DNA of 64,000 nt from an uncultured Clostridium sp. (GTDB lineage: Bacteria; Bacillota; Clostridia; Lachnospirales; Lachnospiraceae). The translations under genes and the position numbers were made by a program. Below are positions 34,001 through 41,178 of this stretch, in pieces (within the stretch, counting starts at the first letter, position 1; each line of letters begins with the position of its first letter). The notes under the pieces are model-generated. The model was not told where the DNA came from. It saw only the letters and a list, made by a program, of their open reading frames with translations, and did not search any database. Where the stretch lies: contig URNT01000018.1 of assembly GCA_900549235.1 (NCBI GenBank), forward strand, positions 7,086 through 71,085. The letters run 5' to 3'.

Positions 34001-35089
34001 CTACTGGGCGATGCTGTCAAACATTTCAGCGGCAGAGCCGGTAAGCTCTTCGGGAAGGGTGATGCCAAGATCCTCAGCTACCTTTGTGTTTCCGTAAAAT
34101 GCGGCTTCCGCAATGGTCTCAAACTTCATCTCGCTGGCCTTTGCCTCGCCCTTTAAAATCTTGGCTGCCATCTGGCCGGTCTGCTTGCCAAGCTCGATGT
34201 AGTCCAGGCCCATGGCTGCCAGGCAGCCGATCTTAACCTGCTCGATCTCGCTTCCGAATACGGGGATTCCTTTTGCGTTTGCCTTGTTAAGGATAACCGG
34301 AAGGGCGGAAACAACGGTATTGTCAGTCAGGTTTGTAATACAGTCTACCTTGCTGATCAGCTCATCCGCTGCCAGAGGAATGTCAGCAGAGGAGGCTACG
34401 CCGGAATCTACGATTTCAAAGCCGTACTCTGGAGCCAGCTCCTTGTAGGTAGCGATGGTGGACTCGGAGTTAACCTCGCTGGTGGTGTACATGATGCCGA
34501 TGTTCTTTGCATCCGGAAGGATCTGGCGGATCATCTTAAGCTGGGCCTCTACCGGAAGGATGTCGCTGGTGCCGGTAACCTCGCCTACCGGTGTTCCGTC
34601 TGCGTTTGCAAGCTCTGCGGCTACAGGATCGGTAACGGCGGTATAGATAACAGGAATATCAGACTTCATGGCAACTCCGTAAAGGGACTGGGCCATGGGA
34701 GTGGCGATGCCGCACATCAGATCTACGTCCTTTCCTGCGAAGTTTGTGGCGATCTGGCTGGCGGTGCCGCCGTCTGCCTGTGCATTTTCATAGAGGACAG
34801 TCAGATTCTTTCCTTCCTCGATGCCTGCCTCCGCAAGGCCTAAGAGAAAGCCCTCACGGCAGTTGTCAAGAGAACCATGTTCGGCATACTGTCCGATCCC
34901 GATGGTATAGGAGCCCTCTGCTGCGGAAGGATCAGAGGCGGTGGTTTCTGCTTTGGAATCAGCTGGGGCAGTAGTTTCTGCGGAAGAAGCAGTTTCAGCT
35001 GCGGTGGTTTCTGGTGCGGAAGTGCTGCAGCCTGTCATAAGGGATGCGCCAAGTGCTGCGGTTAAAAGAACGGTCAGTGATTTTTTCAT
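34001..35089 (-). CDS. ABC transporter substrate-binding lipoprotein (TrpX-like)
   Basis: Extracellular solute-binding lipoprotein (362 residues) of the ABC_sub_bind family, to which TrpX belongs. The signal peptide ends in the lipobox LMTGC near residue 20 and is followed by a Thr/Ala/Glu-rich linker to about 60. The binding domain starts YTIGIGQYAEHGSLD. ATG 35089 is chosen because AAGGAGG lies eight bases upstream; earlier in-frame ATGs are in the T-box terminator or too near. It is the first gene after the Trp T-box leader. Confidence 0.88.
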   Translation of the reverse strand: MKKSLTVLLTAALGASLMTGCSTSAPETTAAETASSAETTAPADSKAETTASDPSAAEGSYTIGIGQYAEHGSLDNCREGFLLGLAEAGIEEGKNLTVLYENAQADGGTASQIATNFAGKDVDLMCGIATPMAQSLYGVAMKSDIPVIYTAVTDPVAAELANADGTPVGEVTGTSDILPVEAQLKMIRQILPDAKNIGIMYTTSEVNSESTIATYKELAPEYGFEIVDSGVASSADIPLAADELISKVDCITNLTDNTVVSALPVILNKANAKGIPVFGSEIEQVKIGCLAAMGLDYIELGKQTGQMAAKILKGEAKASEMKFETIAEAAFYGNTKVAEDLGITLPEELTGSAAEMFDSIAQ

Positions 35090-35117
35090 AATCATATCCT
35101 CCTTGAAATAAAAAAGT

Positions 35118-35397
35118 ATAAAAAAACGTCCCAATCACAGGTATCCTGTAATTGAGACGAATCAGTATCCGCGGTGCCACTCAAATTGACTGTAAAACAG
35201 CCCTCTCATCACATACTAACATATGTGCCGCACTGGTAACGGCTGCGGTGCCCGTCGTTCCCTACCTGCGTATCGTTCAGGAACGCCCTCGAAAGTCCAT
35301 TCAGCTGCCTGTCTTATACCGCAATCCCACCGCCTGCGGCTCTCTGTGATAAAACCTGTGGAAACTTACTCCTCTTTCTCATCGGTTTGCTTTGTTA
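35118..35397 (-). promoter_or_regulatory. T-box leader, tryptophan-specific
   Basis: A tRNA-sensing antitermination leader read on the minus strand. It shows the stem I elements AGAGAG and GGTGGGA, a specifier loop with TGG (plus-strand CCA at 35297-35299) followed by A, and the T-box core GAGTGGCACCGCGG (35169-35182). The TGGC bulge complements a tRNA ending GCCA, the discriminator of tRNA-Trp. Codon and discriminator agree, so the switch should open the importer operon when uncharged tRNA-Trp accumulates. Confidence 0.9.
35120..35159 (-). terminator. T-box terminator before the ABC operon
   Basis: Minus-strand stem of about 14 pairs (35127-35140 with 35146-35159) followed by seven T; it is mutually exclusive with the T-box antiterminator. 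Confidence 0.88.
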
Positions 35398-35403
35398 GTC
35401 TGT

Positions 35404-35432
35404 ATAATAATACAATCGAAAAGATTTGTCAA
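35404..35432 (-). promoter_or_regulatory. Promoter of the Trp T-box/ABC operon
   Basis: Minus strand: perfect TTGACA (35427-35432), 17-base spacer, TATTAT (35404-35409). Start predicted about 35397. Confidence 0.82.
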
Positions 35433-35507
35433 TAGGCATTTTAAAAATAAACTTCCGCTCTATTTAAAAATGTGGTAGACTGTAGGAAAGGAAGGAGGAT
35501 GAACAGG

Positions 35508-36029
35508 ATGAGCCGTTTGCTTGCAGTGATCGATATGCAGAAGGATTTTATAGATGGAGCCCTGGGAACACCGGAGGCTCAGGCGATTGTACCTTATGTG
35601 GCAGAGAAGATCCGCACCTGCTTAGAGCGGGGAGATGAGGTTGTATTTACCCTGGATACCCATGGGGCGGACTATATGGACACCCTGGAGGGAAGAAAGC
35701 TTCCGGTGCCTCACTGTATAAAAGGAACAGAGGGCTGGGCCCTTTGCAGAGAGCTTGCGGATATTCCGGGAAGGCGCTTTGAAAAGAGGACCTTTGGAAG
35801 CCTTGAACTGGCAGATTACGCGGCGGCAGGGCAGTATGAGGAGGTAGAGCTTGCAGGGCTCTGCACCGACATCTGCGTGATCTCCAATGCCATGCTTATA
35901 AAAGCGGCCATGCCGGAGACAGAGGTGATGGTTGACTGCGCCTGCTGCGCCGGTGTAACGCCGGAAAGCCATGAAAATGCCTTAAGGGCCATGAAGATGT
36001 GCCAGATCCAGGTGACAGGCAGAGAATGA
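35508..36029 (+). CDS. Isochorismatase-like cysteine hydrolase (nicotinamidase group)
   Basis: Cysteine hydrolase of 173 residues related to nicotinamidase/PncA. The presumed catalytic triad is Asp in AVIDMQKDFIDG near 9, Lys in CIKGTEGW near 79 and Cys in AGLCTDICVISNA near 119. DTHGADYMDTLEGRKLPVPHC matches the metal-binding region of nicotinamidases, so deamidation of nicotinamide is the best guess but not proven. AAGGAGG ends nine bases before ATG 35508; the ATG at 35499 is too close. Confidence 0.8.
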   Translation: MSRLLAVIDMQKDFIDGALGTPEAQAIVPYVAEKIRTCLERGDEVVFTLDTHGADYMDTLEGRKLPVPHCIKGTEGWALCRELADIPGRRFEKRTFGSLELADYAAAGQYEEVELAGLCTDICVISNAMLIKAAMPETEVMVDCACCAGVTPESHENALRAMKMCQIQVTGRE

Positions 36030-36051
36030 AAAAAATAAAGGGGGCTTAGCC

Positions 36052-36687
36052 ATGAACAACAAACATTTTGTGATCACCATTGAACGCCAGTATGGAAGCG
36101 GCGGACGTCTGACCGGCGAACGTCTGGCAAAGGAGCTGGGGATCCATTTTTATGATGAGGAGATCCTCAGGATGACTTCAGAAACAAGCGCCATCGGAGA
36201 GCAGTATTTCCGGCTGGCAGATGAGAAGGCAGGAAATAACCTGCTTTACCGCACTGTGACTTCTATGAAGCCGGAGCTTTCAGAACCTGCAAGGGGCGGA
36301 CATAACCTGACCTCGCCGGAGAATCTGTTCCGGTTCCAGTCCTCTGTGATCCGTCGGCTGGCTGAGTCTGAAAGCTGCATCATTGTAGGGCGCTGCGGAA
36401 ACTATGTGCTTCAGGACAGATTAGAGGATGTGATCCGTATTTTCGTGTATGCGGATTCCGTTACCAGGGTTCGCCGTATTATGGATGTTGATAAGGTAGA
36501 TGAGCCTGAGGCGCTGCGCCGCATGAAAAAGATCGATAAGGAGCGGACCGAGTACCACCGCTACTTTACCGGCAGAGAGTGGATGGATATGGAAAATTAT
36601 GACCTGCCGATCAATGCCAGCCGGATTGACTACGACCAGATGATCTTTTTGATTAAGGAGTATTTGAAGCTGAGAGGGTATTTATAA
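36052..36687 (+). CDS. Cytidylate kinase-like family protein
   Basis: P-loop NMP-kinase-like protein of 211 residues. The nucleotide loop is ERQYGSGGRLTGERLA near residue 10, a relaxed Walker A with GSGG in place of GxGK[ST]. Further motifs are IIVGRCGNYVL near 110 and DKERTEYHRYFTGREW near 165. This family is distinct from housekeeping Cmk and its substrate is unknown. It lies 22 bases after the hydrolase, and its stop TAA shares one base with the ZIP ATG, so the three genes are probably one operon. Confidence 0.85.
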   Translation: MNNKHFVITIERQYGSGGRLTGERLAKELGIHFYDEEILRMTSETSAIGEQYFRLADEKAGNNLLYRTVTSMKPELSEPARGGHNLTSPENLFRFQSSVIRRLAESESCIIVGRCGNYVLQDRLEDVIRIFVYADSVTRVRRIMDVDKVDEPEALRRMKKIDKERTEYHRYFTGREWMDMENYDLPINASRIDYDQMIFLIKEYLKLRGYL

Positions 36688-37457
36688 TGCCTGCATCAGG
36701 AATCTGGATCCCCTTTATCGGCACTACAGCCGGGGCGGCCTGTGTATTTTTTCTGAAGGAGGCCCTTGGCAGCCGGACCCAGAAATGCCTTCTGGGCTTT
36801 GCTTCCGGGGTTATGGTGGCGGCCTCAGTGTGGTCCCTTCTGATCCCGGCTATGGATATGAGCCAGGATATGGGGCGCATGGCCTTTATACCGGCGGCCT
36901 CGGGCTTCCTTCTGGGAATCGGCTTTCTGCTTCTTCTGGATGAGCTGATCCCTCATCTTCACATCGATGCCAGGGAGCCGGAAGGCCCTAAGGGGCAGTG
37001 GAAGAAAAGCACCATGCTGGTGCTGGCGGTTACTCTCCACAACATACCGGAAGGAATGGCTGTGGGGGTGGCCTTTGCTGGTCTGATCTCCGGGGACGGT
37101 TCTATGACCACAGCAGGAGCTCTGGCTCTGGCCATCGGCATTGCCATCCAGAACTTTCCTGAGGGAGCCATTATCTCCCTGCCCCTTAAGGAGGCGGTAG
37201 GAAAGCCCAGGGCATTTTTATACGGGATGCTTTCAGGAGTGGTGGAGCCTGCCGGTGCTGCCTTGATGATCGCCCTGTCCAAATATCTGTCTCCCTTCCT
37301 TCCCTATCTCCTCGCCTTTGCCGCCGGAGCCATGATCTATGTGGTGGTAGAGGAACTGATTCCAGAATCAGCCCAGGGGGAACATTCCAATGTGGGAACG
37401 GTTGGGTTTGCGGCGGGGTTTGTGATTATGATGATTTTAGATGTGGCATTAGGATAA
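36687..37457 (+). CDS. ZIP family metal transporter (GufA/ZupT type)
   Basis: Membrane permease for Zn2+/Fe2+/Mn2+ of 256 residues and about eight transmembrane segments. The two diagnostic metal-site helices are LHNIPEGMAVGVAFA near residue 115 and IQNFPEGAIISLPL near 152. A histidine-containing loop (LIPHLHIDAREPEG) lies near 88. Start shares a base with the preceding kinase stop. Confidence 0.92.
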   Translation: MPASGIWIPFIGTTAGAACVFFLKEALGSRTQKCLLGFASGVMVAASVWSLLIPAMDMSQDMGRMAFIPAASGFLLGIGFLLLLDELIPHLHIDAREPEGPKGQWKKSTMLVLAVTLHNIPEGMAVGVAFAGLISGDGSMTTAGALALAIGIAIQNFPEGAIISLPLKEAVGKPRAFLYGMLSGVVEPAGAALMIALSKYLSPFLPYLLAFAAGAMIYVVVEELIPESAQGEHSNVGTVGFAAGFVIMMILDVALG

Positions 37458-37485
37458 AGGCTGACCCCTTAAGGGGCCAGCCTTC
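37457..37485. terminator. Terminator between convergent ZIP and aroA genes
   Basis: Twelve-base inverted repeat (AAGGCTGACCCC, TTAA loop). It pairs better as minus-strand RNA, where an A-C mismatch becomes a G-U pair. The aroA stop codon TAA forms part of the loop, so the hairpin includes the end of the aroA coding region. Confidence 0.72.
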
Positions 37486-38746
37486 TTAAATCCTCATAAA
37501 ATCCAGGATATGAAATATTCACACAGTCTGCGTCCTGTATGGTGGTCACTCCGTCCGCGCAGAGGGCTGTGACTGCAAAGGTCATGGCAATGCGGTGGTC
37601 TTTGCAGCTGTTGATGACAGCTCCATGAAGGGGAGCGCCGCCGGTGATGATCATGCCGTCCTCTGTTTCGCGGACGTTAGCGCCCATGGCGGTCAGGCCT
37701 TCTGTCATAACGGCAATCCGATTGGATTCCTTTACCTTTAATTCTGCCGCATCACGGATCACGGTTTCACCCTCTGCCACACAGGCCATGGCTGCGATCA
37801 TGGGCAGCTCGTCGATCAGGGTGGGGATGACAGCGCCGCTGATCTCTGTGCCATGAAGGCTGCTGTGGCGCACCAGAATGTCGGCGGTTGGCTCGCCCCG
37901 GTCCTTTCGCAGGTTTAAAAGCTCAAGATCCGCCCCCATTTTCCGGCATACATGAAGGATGCCGTCACGGGTGGGATTTACGCCTACATTCCGGATCAGA
38001 AGTTCAGAGCCGGGAACCATAAGGCCTGCGGCGATAAAGTAGGCGGCAGAGGAAATATCCCCCGGAACCTCTACCTTTGTGCCATAAAGCTCAGAGGCAG
38101 GACGGATGGAGGCGGTGGTTCCTTCTGAGGCTACCTGTGCCCCAAAGAGAGAGAGCATCAGCTCAGAATGGTTCCTTGAGACAAAGGGCTCTGTAACAGA
38201 GGTGGTTCCCTCGGCATAAAGCCCTGCCAGCAGGATGGCAGATTTTACCTGGGCAGAGGCCACCCTTGAAGTATAAGAAATGCCCTTTAACCGGGTGCCA
38301 TGGATGAAAAGAGGGGCGCAGCCATTGTCATGGATGCTTTTTATGTCAGCCCCCATCATGGAAAGGGGCTCCATGATCCGCTTCATGGGGCGCTTCTGGA
38401 TGGATTCATCCCCTGTCAGGGTAACGTCAAAATCCTGGGCTGAAAGGATGCCGGAAATCAGCCGGGTGGTGGTGCCGCTGTTGCCGCAGTCCAGGATCAT
38501 TTCCGGGGGCGTGAGGCCCCGAAGGCCCTTTCCGTGAACCAGCACCCGGTCTCCCTGATTTTCGATGGCGATCCCCATTTTTTCAAAGCAGGAGATCGTG
38601 GAAAGGCAGTCGGCCCCCTGAAGGAAGCCGTGGATCTCCGTCAGCCCTTTCGCGATAGAGCCGAACATAACGGCCCGGTGGGAAATGGATTTATCTCCGG
38701 GAACGGTAACCTCTCCCCGGAGACCTCCTTTTTTTGTAAATTCCAT
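37469..38746 (-). CDS. aroA: 3-phosphoshikimate 1-carboxyvinyltransferase (EPSP synthase)
   Basis: Shikimate-pathway enzyme joining PEP to shikimate-3-phosphate (425 residues). Motifs: VPGDKSISHRAVM near residue 15, CGNSGTTTRL near 87, SAQVKSAILLAGLYA near 165, IDELPMIAAMA near 308 and KVKESNRIA near 337. The usual inverse alpha-beta barrel length. Last gene of the leftward aroF-tyrA-aroA operon, 30 bases after tyrA. Confidence 0.95.
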   Translation of the reverse strand: MEFTKKGGLRGEVTVPGDKSISHRAVMFGSIAKGLTEIHGFLQGADCLSTISCFEKMGIAIENQGDRVLVHGKGLRGLTPPEMILDCGNSGTTTRLISGILSAQDFDVTLTGDESIQKRPMKRIMEPLSMMGADIKSIHDNGCAPLFIHGTRLKGISYTSRVASAQVKSAILLAGLYAEGTTSVTEPFVSRNHSELMLSLFGAQVASEGTTASIRPASELYGTKVEVPGDISSAAYFIAAGLMVPGSELLIRNVGVNPTRDGILHVCRKMGADLELLNLRKDRGEPTADILVRHSSLHGTEISGAVIPTLIDELPMIAAMACVAEGETVIRDAAELKVKESNRIAVMTEGLTAMGANVRETEDGMIITGGAPLHGAVINSCKDHRIAMTFAVTALCADGVTTIQDADCVNISYPGFYEDLRRLAP

Positions 38747-38776
38747 AAATCCTCGTCCTTTTCTGGCTGATGTCCG

Positions 38777-39895
38777 CTACATGCGGATCAGCTCGTATTT
38801 GTATTTCTCCAGCCGTTTCCAGGCTGCTTCCATAGAGGCTTCATTGTAAAATACGATCTTTAAAGCCCCTTCTCCCCGTTCCCGGTTGTTGTTGATGCCG
38901 ATATTTTTGATGCTGATGCCTCCTGCGGCCAGGATGACGGAGATAGTGGAAATGGCGCCGACCTCATCAGCCACGTCTACGGTAAATTCGTAGGAAGGCT
39001 CCACAGATCCTTTGGCCCGTTCCGTAAAGGAATTGCGGTAATCCCTGGAGGTCTCAAAAAGCCGGTAGATCTCCTGGCTGCTGCGTCCCTTTATGTCCTC
39101 AAGGATCTGCTGCAGGGAGGCAATATAGGCGGAGAGCATATCGGCGATGGGACCGGTATTTGCAATACAGATCTGTTCCCACATCTCAGGTGAGGAGGAG
39201 GCGATCCTTGTAATATCCTTAAAGCCTCCTGCCGCCAGCTGCTTCATGGTGCCTTCGGGGGAATCGTTTTCCTTTACCAGATTTACCAGACTGGAGGCCA
39301 CCAGATGGGGCAGATGGCTGATGGCGGCCGTCACCCGGTCATGCTCCCTGTAATCCAGCACAAGGGGAATGGCGCCGATGGTTTCCGCTACGGCCCGCAG
39401 ACGGCGGACATTGGGGCTGTCTGTTTCCTCCGGGCGGGGCGGTGTGATGATGTAGTAGGCATTTTCCAGAAGATGGTCCGTAGAATGGAGATAACCTGCT
39501 TTTTCAGAGCCCGCCATAGGGTGGCCGCCCACAAAGCAGTCCTCAAGGCCCTGGCGGAGGATTTCCTCGTGTATGTTCACTTTGGTGCTCCCTACGTCCG
39601 TGATCAGGGCCCCAGGCTTTAAATAGGGGCGGATGGCGGACAGGTACTGGGCGTTGTATTCCACCGGGGTGCAGAGAAAGATCATATCACATTCCAGAAG
39701 GGTCTCATCGATCCCATCCAGGATTACATCGACGATCCCTTCTTTTTTTGCCTGCTCCAGATGGGCGCGGGTCCGCATATAGGCCATGATCCGGATGTCG
39801 GGCCGGGACCGCTTGATCCCCTTTGCAAGGGAGCCGCCGATCAGCCCCAGGCCGATAAAGGCAATGGCTGAGTCAGTCATAGTAGTAGGTTCCAT
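38777..39895 (-). CDS. tyrA: Prephenate dehydrogenase with C-terminal ACT domain
   Basis: NAD(P)-dependent enzyme of tyrosine synthesis (372 residues). The nucleotide loop IGLGLIGGSLAKG is near 14, with FLCTPVEYN near 73, GGHPMAGSEKAGY near 124 and the substrate-site HDRVTAAISHLPH near 185. An ACT domain from about 300 (FTVDVADEVGAISTISVIL) probably senses tyrosine and inhibits the enzyme. AGGAGGG precedes the ATG; aroF ends 17 bases upstream. Confidence 0.94.
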   Translation of the reverse strand: MEPTTMTDSAIAFIGLGLIGGSLAKGIKRSRPDIRIMAYMRTRAHLEQAKKEGIVDVILDGIDETLLECDMIFLCTPVEYNAQYLSAIRPYLKPGALITDVGSTKVNIHEEILRQGLEDCFVGGHPMAGSEKAGYLHSTDHLLENAYYIITPPRPEETDSPNVRRLRAVAETIGAIPLVLDYREHDRVTAAISHLPHLVASSLVNLVKENDSPEGTMKQLAAGGFKDITRIASSSPEMWEQICIANTGPIADMLSAYIASLQQILEDIKGRSSQEIYRLFETSRDYRNSFTERAKGSVEPSYEFTVDVADEVGAISTISVILAAGGISIKNIGINNNRERGEGALKIVFYNEASMEAAWKRLEKYKYELIRM

Positions 39896-39912
39896 CTTGA
39901 TCCCTCCTGTCT

Positions 39913-40935
39913 TTACTGAGGCTGGAAGGTACGTCCGGCCAGGCTGGTATAGGGCGCAAGCTCCTTCATCAGCTCGTCAAATGCGTCAAAGGTAAGAGAC
40001 TGAGGCCCGTCGGAAAGAGCGCAGGCAGGGCAGGGGTGCACCTCGATCATCAGTCCGTCTGCACCTACAGCGATGGCAGCCTTTGCAAGGGGAGATACAT
40101 AGGCCCGTACTCCGGTGGCGTGGCTTGGGTCTACGATCACAGGAAGGTGGCTCTTCTGGCGGATTACCGGTACGGCGCTTATATCCAGGGTATTGCGGGT
40201 AGAGGTCTCATAGGTACGGATGCCCCGCTCGCACAGCACGATATTGGGGTTCCCTTCGGAAATAATATACTCAGCCGCGTTAAGCCACTCGTCGATGGTG
40301 GCGCACAGGCCTCTCTTTAAAAGCACAGGCACTCCGGATTTGCCGGCTTCTTTTAATAACTCGAAATTCTGCATATTTCTTGCACCGATCTGGAGCATAT
40401 CCACATATTTGACAGCGGCCTCAATGGCGTGGGCACTGGTGACCTCGCAGATTACGTTAAGGCCGGTGGCTTCTCTGGCCTCCTTCATATATTTAAGTCC
40501 TTCTTCCTCAAGGCCCTGGAAGGAGTAGGGGGAGGTACGGGGTTTGTAGGCGCCGCCTCTAAGGAAAGTGGCTCCTGCTTTTTTCACTGCGAAGGCGGTT
40601 TCCATCAGCTGCTCCTTTGATTCAATGGCGCAGGGGCCGGCCATAACAGTCATGGTTCCTGGCCCGATGTGAGTATTTCCTACAGGGATAATGGAATCGT
40701 CGGGGTGGAATTTTTTATTTACCAGTTTGTAGGACTCGGTGACAGGAACAATCTTGTCAACGCCCTCGCTGATTTCGATATTGGTGCCCTGGAGCTTTGA
40801 TTTGTCCCCTACCACGCCCACAATGGTCACCTGAGAGCCCCTGGAGAGATGAACCTGAAGGCCCTTTTCCTCAATCAAATCCGTTACTTTTTTTACTGCC
40901 TGCTCAGAGGCATCCGGCTTCATAATAATGATCAT
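39913..40935 (-). CDS. aroF: 3-deoxy-7-phosphoheptulonate synthase (type I-beta)
   Basis: First enzyme of the shikimate pathway, condensing PEP and erythrose-4-phosphate (340 residues). An N-terminal ferredoxin-like regulatory domain (1 to about 70, MIIIMKPDASEQAV) precedes the barrel with AGPCAIES near 95, RGGAYKPRTSPY near 121, KRGLCATIDEW near 205 and DPSHATG near 255. ATG 40935 is preferred over upstream ATGs because AAGGAG lies about nine bases before it and the family starts MIIxMKP. First gene of the aroF-tyrA-aroA operon. Confidence 0.94.
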   Translation of the reverse strand: MIIIMKPDASEQAVKKVTDLIEEKGLQVHLSRGSQVTIVGVVGDKSKLQGTNIEISEGVDKIVPVTESYKLVNKKFHPDDSIIPVGNTHIGPGTMTVMAGPCAIESKEQLMETAFAVKKAGATFLRGGAYKPRTSPYSFQGLEEEGLKYMKEAREATGLNVICEVTSAHAIEAAVKYVDMLQIGARNMQNFELLKEAGKSGVPVLLKRGLCATIDEWLNAAEYIISEGNPNIVLCERGIRTYETSTRNTLDISAVPVIRQKSHLPVIVDPSHATGVRAYVSPLAKAAIAVGADGLMIEVHPCPACALSDGPQSLTFDAFDELMKELAPYTSLAGRTFQPQ

Positions 40936-40986
40936 AGTCATGTACTCCTTGCTGTTTGTTGGGTATATCAATCAATGTACGTTAGT

Positions 40987-41015
40987 AGTGTACGGCCTGA
41001 AAGGGAAAATGTCAA
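40987..41015 (-). promoter_or_regulatory. Promoter of aroF-tyrA-aroA
   Basis: Minus strand: perfect TTGACA (41010-41015), 17-base spacer, TACACT (40987-40992). Leader is about 45 bases, too short for a T-box. Confidence 0.72.
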
Positions 41016-41109
41016 TACTTTATCACTTTAAACTTTTACGCTTTTAAGTGACATGGATTCCGTTCTGTTAAAAGAATTACAAAATTTATGTGCAAAATAA
41101 ATAAAAAGC

Positions 41110-41138
41110 TTGAAAAAATCTGAAAAATTTAGTAAAAT
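41110..41138 (+). promoter_or_regulatory. Promoter of the EF-G-like gene
   Basis: TTGAAA (41110-41115), 17-base spacer, TAAAAT (41133-41138). It lies inside the upstream extension of the open frame and so supports the start at 41179. Confidence 0.72.
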
Positions 41139-41178
41139 ACTGATATGGCTTAAATATAAATGTACAGGAGGGAAGTTT

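Noticed and set aside
40936..40986. Possible T-box or riboswitch leader for aroF
   Set aside because: The predicted leader is only about 50 bases and lacks T-box core, terminator or aptamer motifs.
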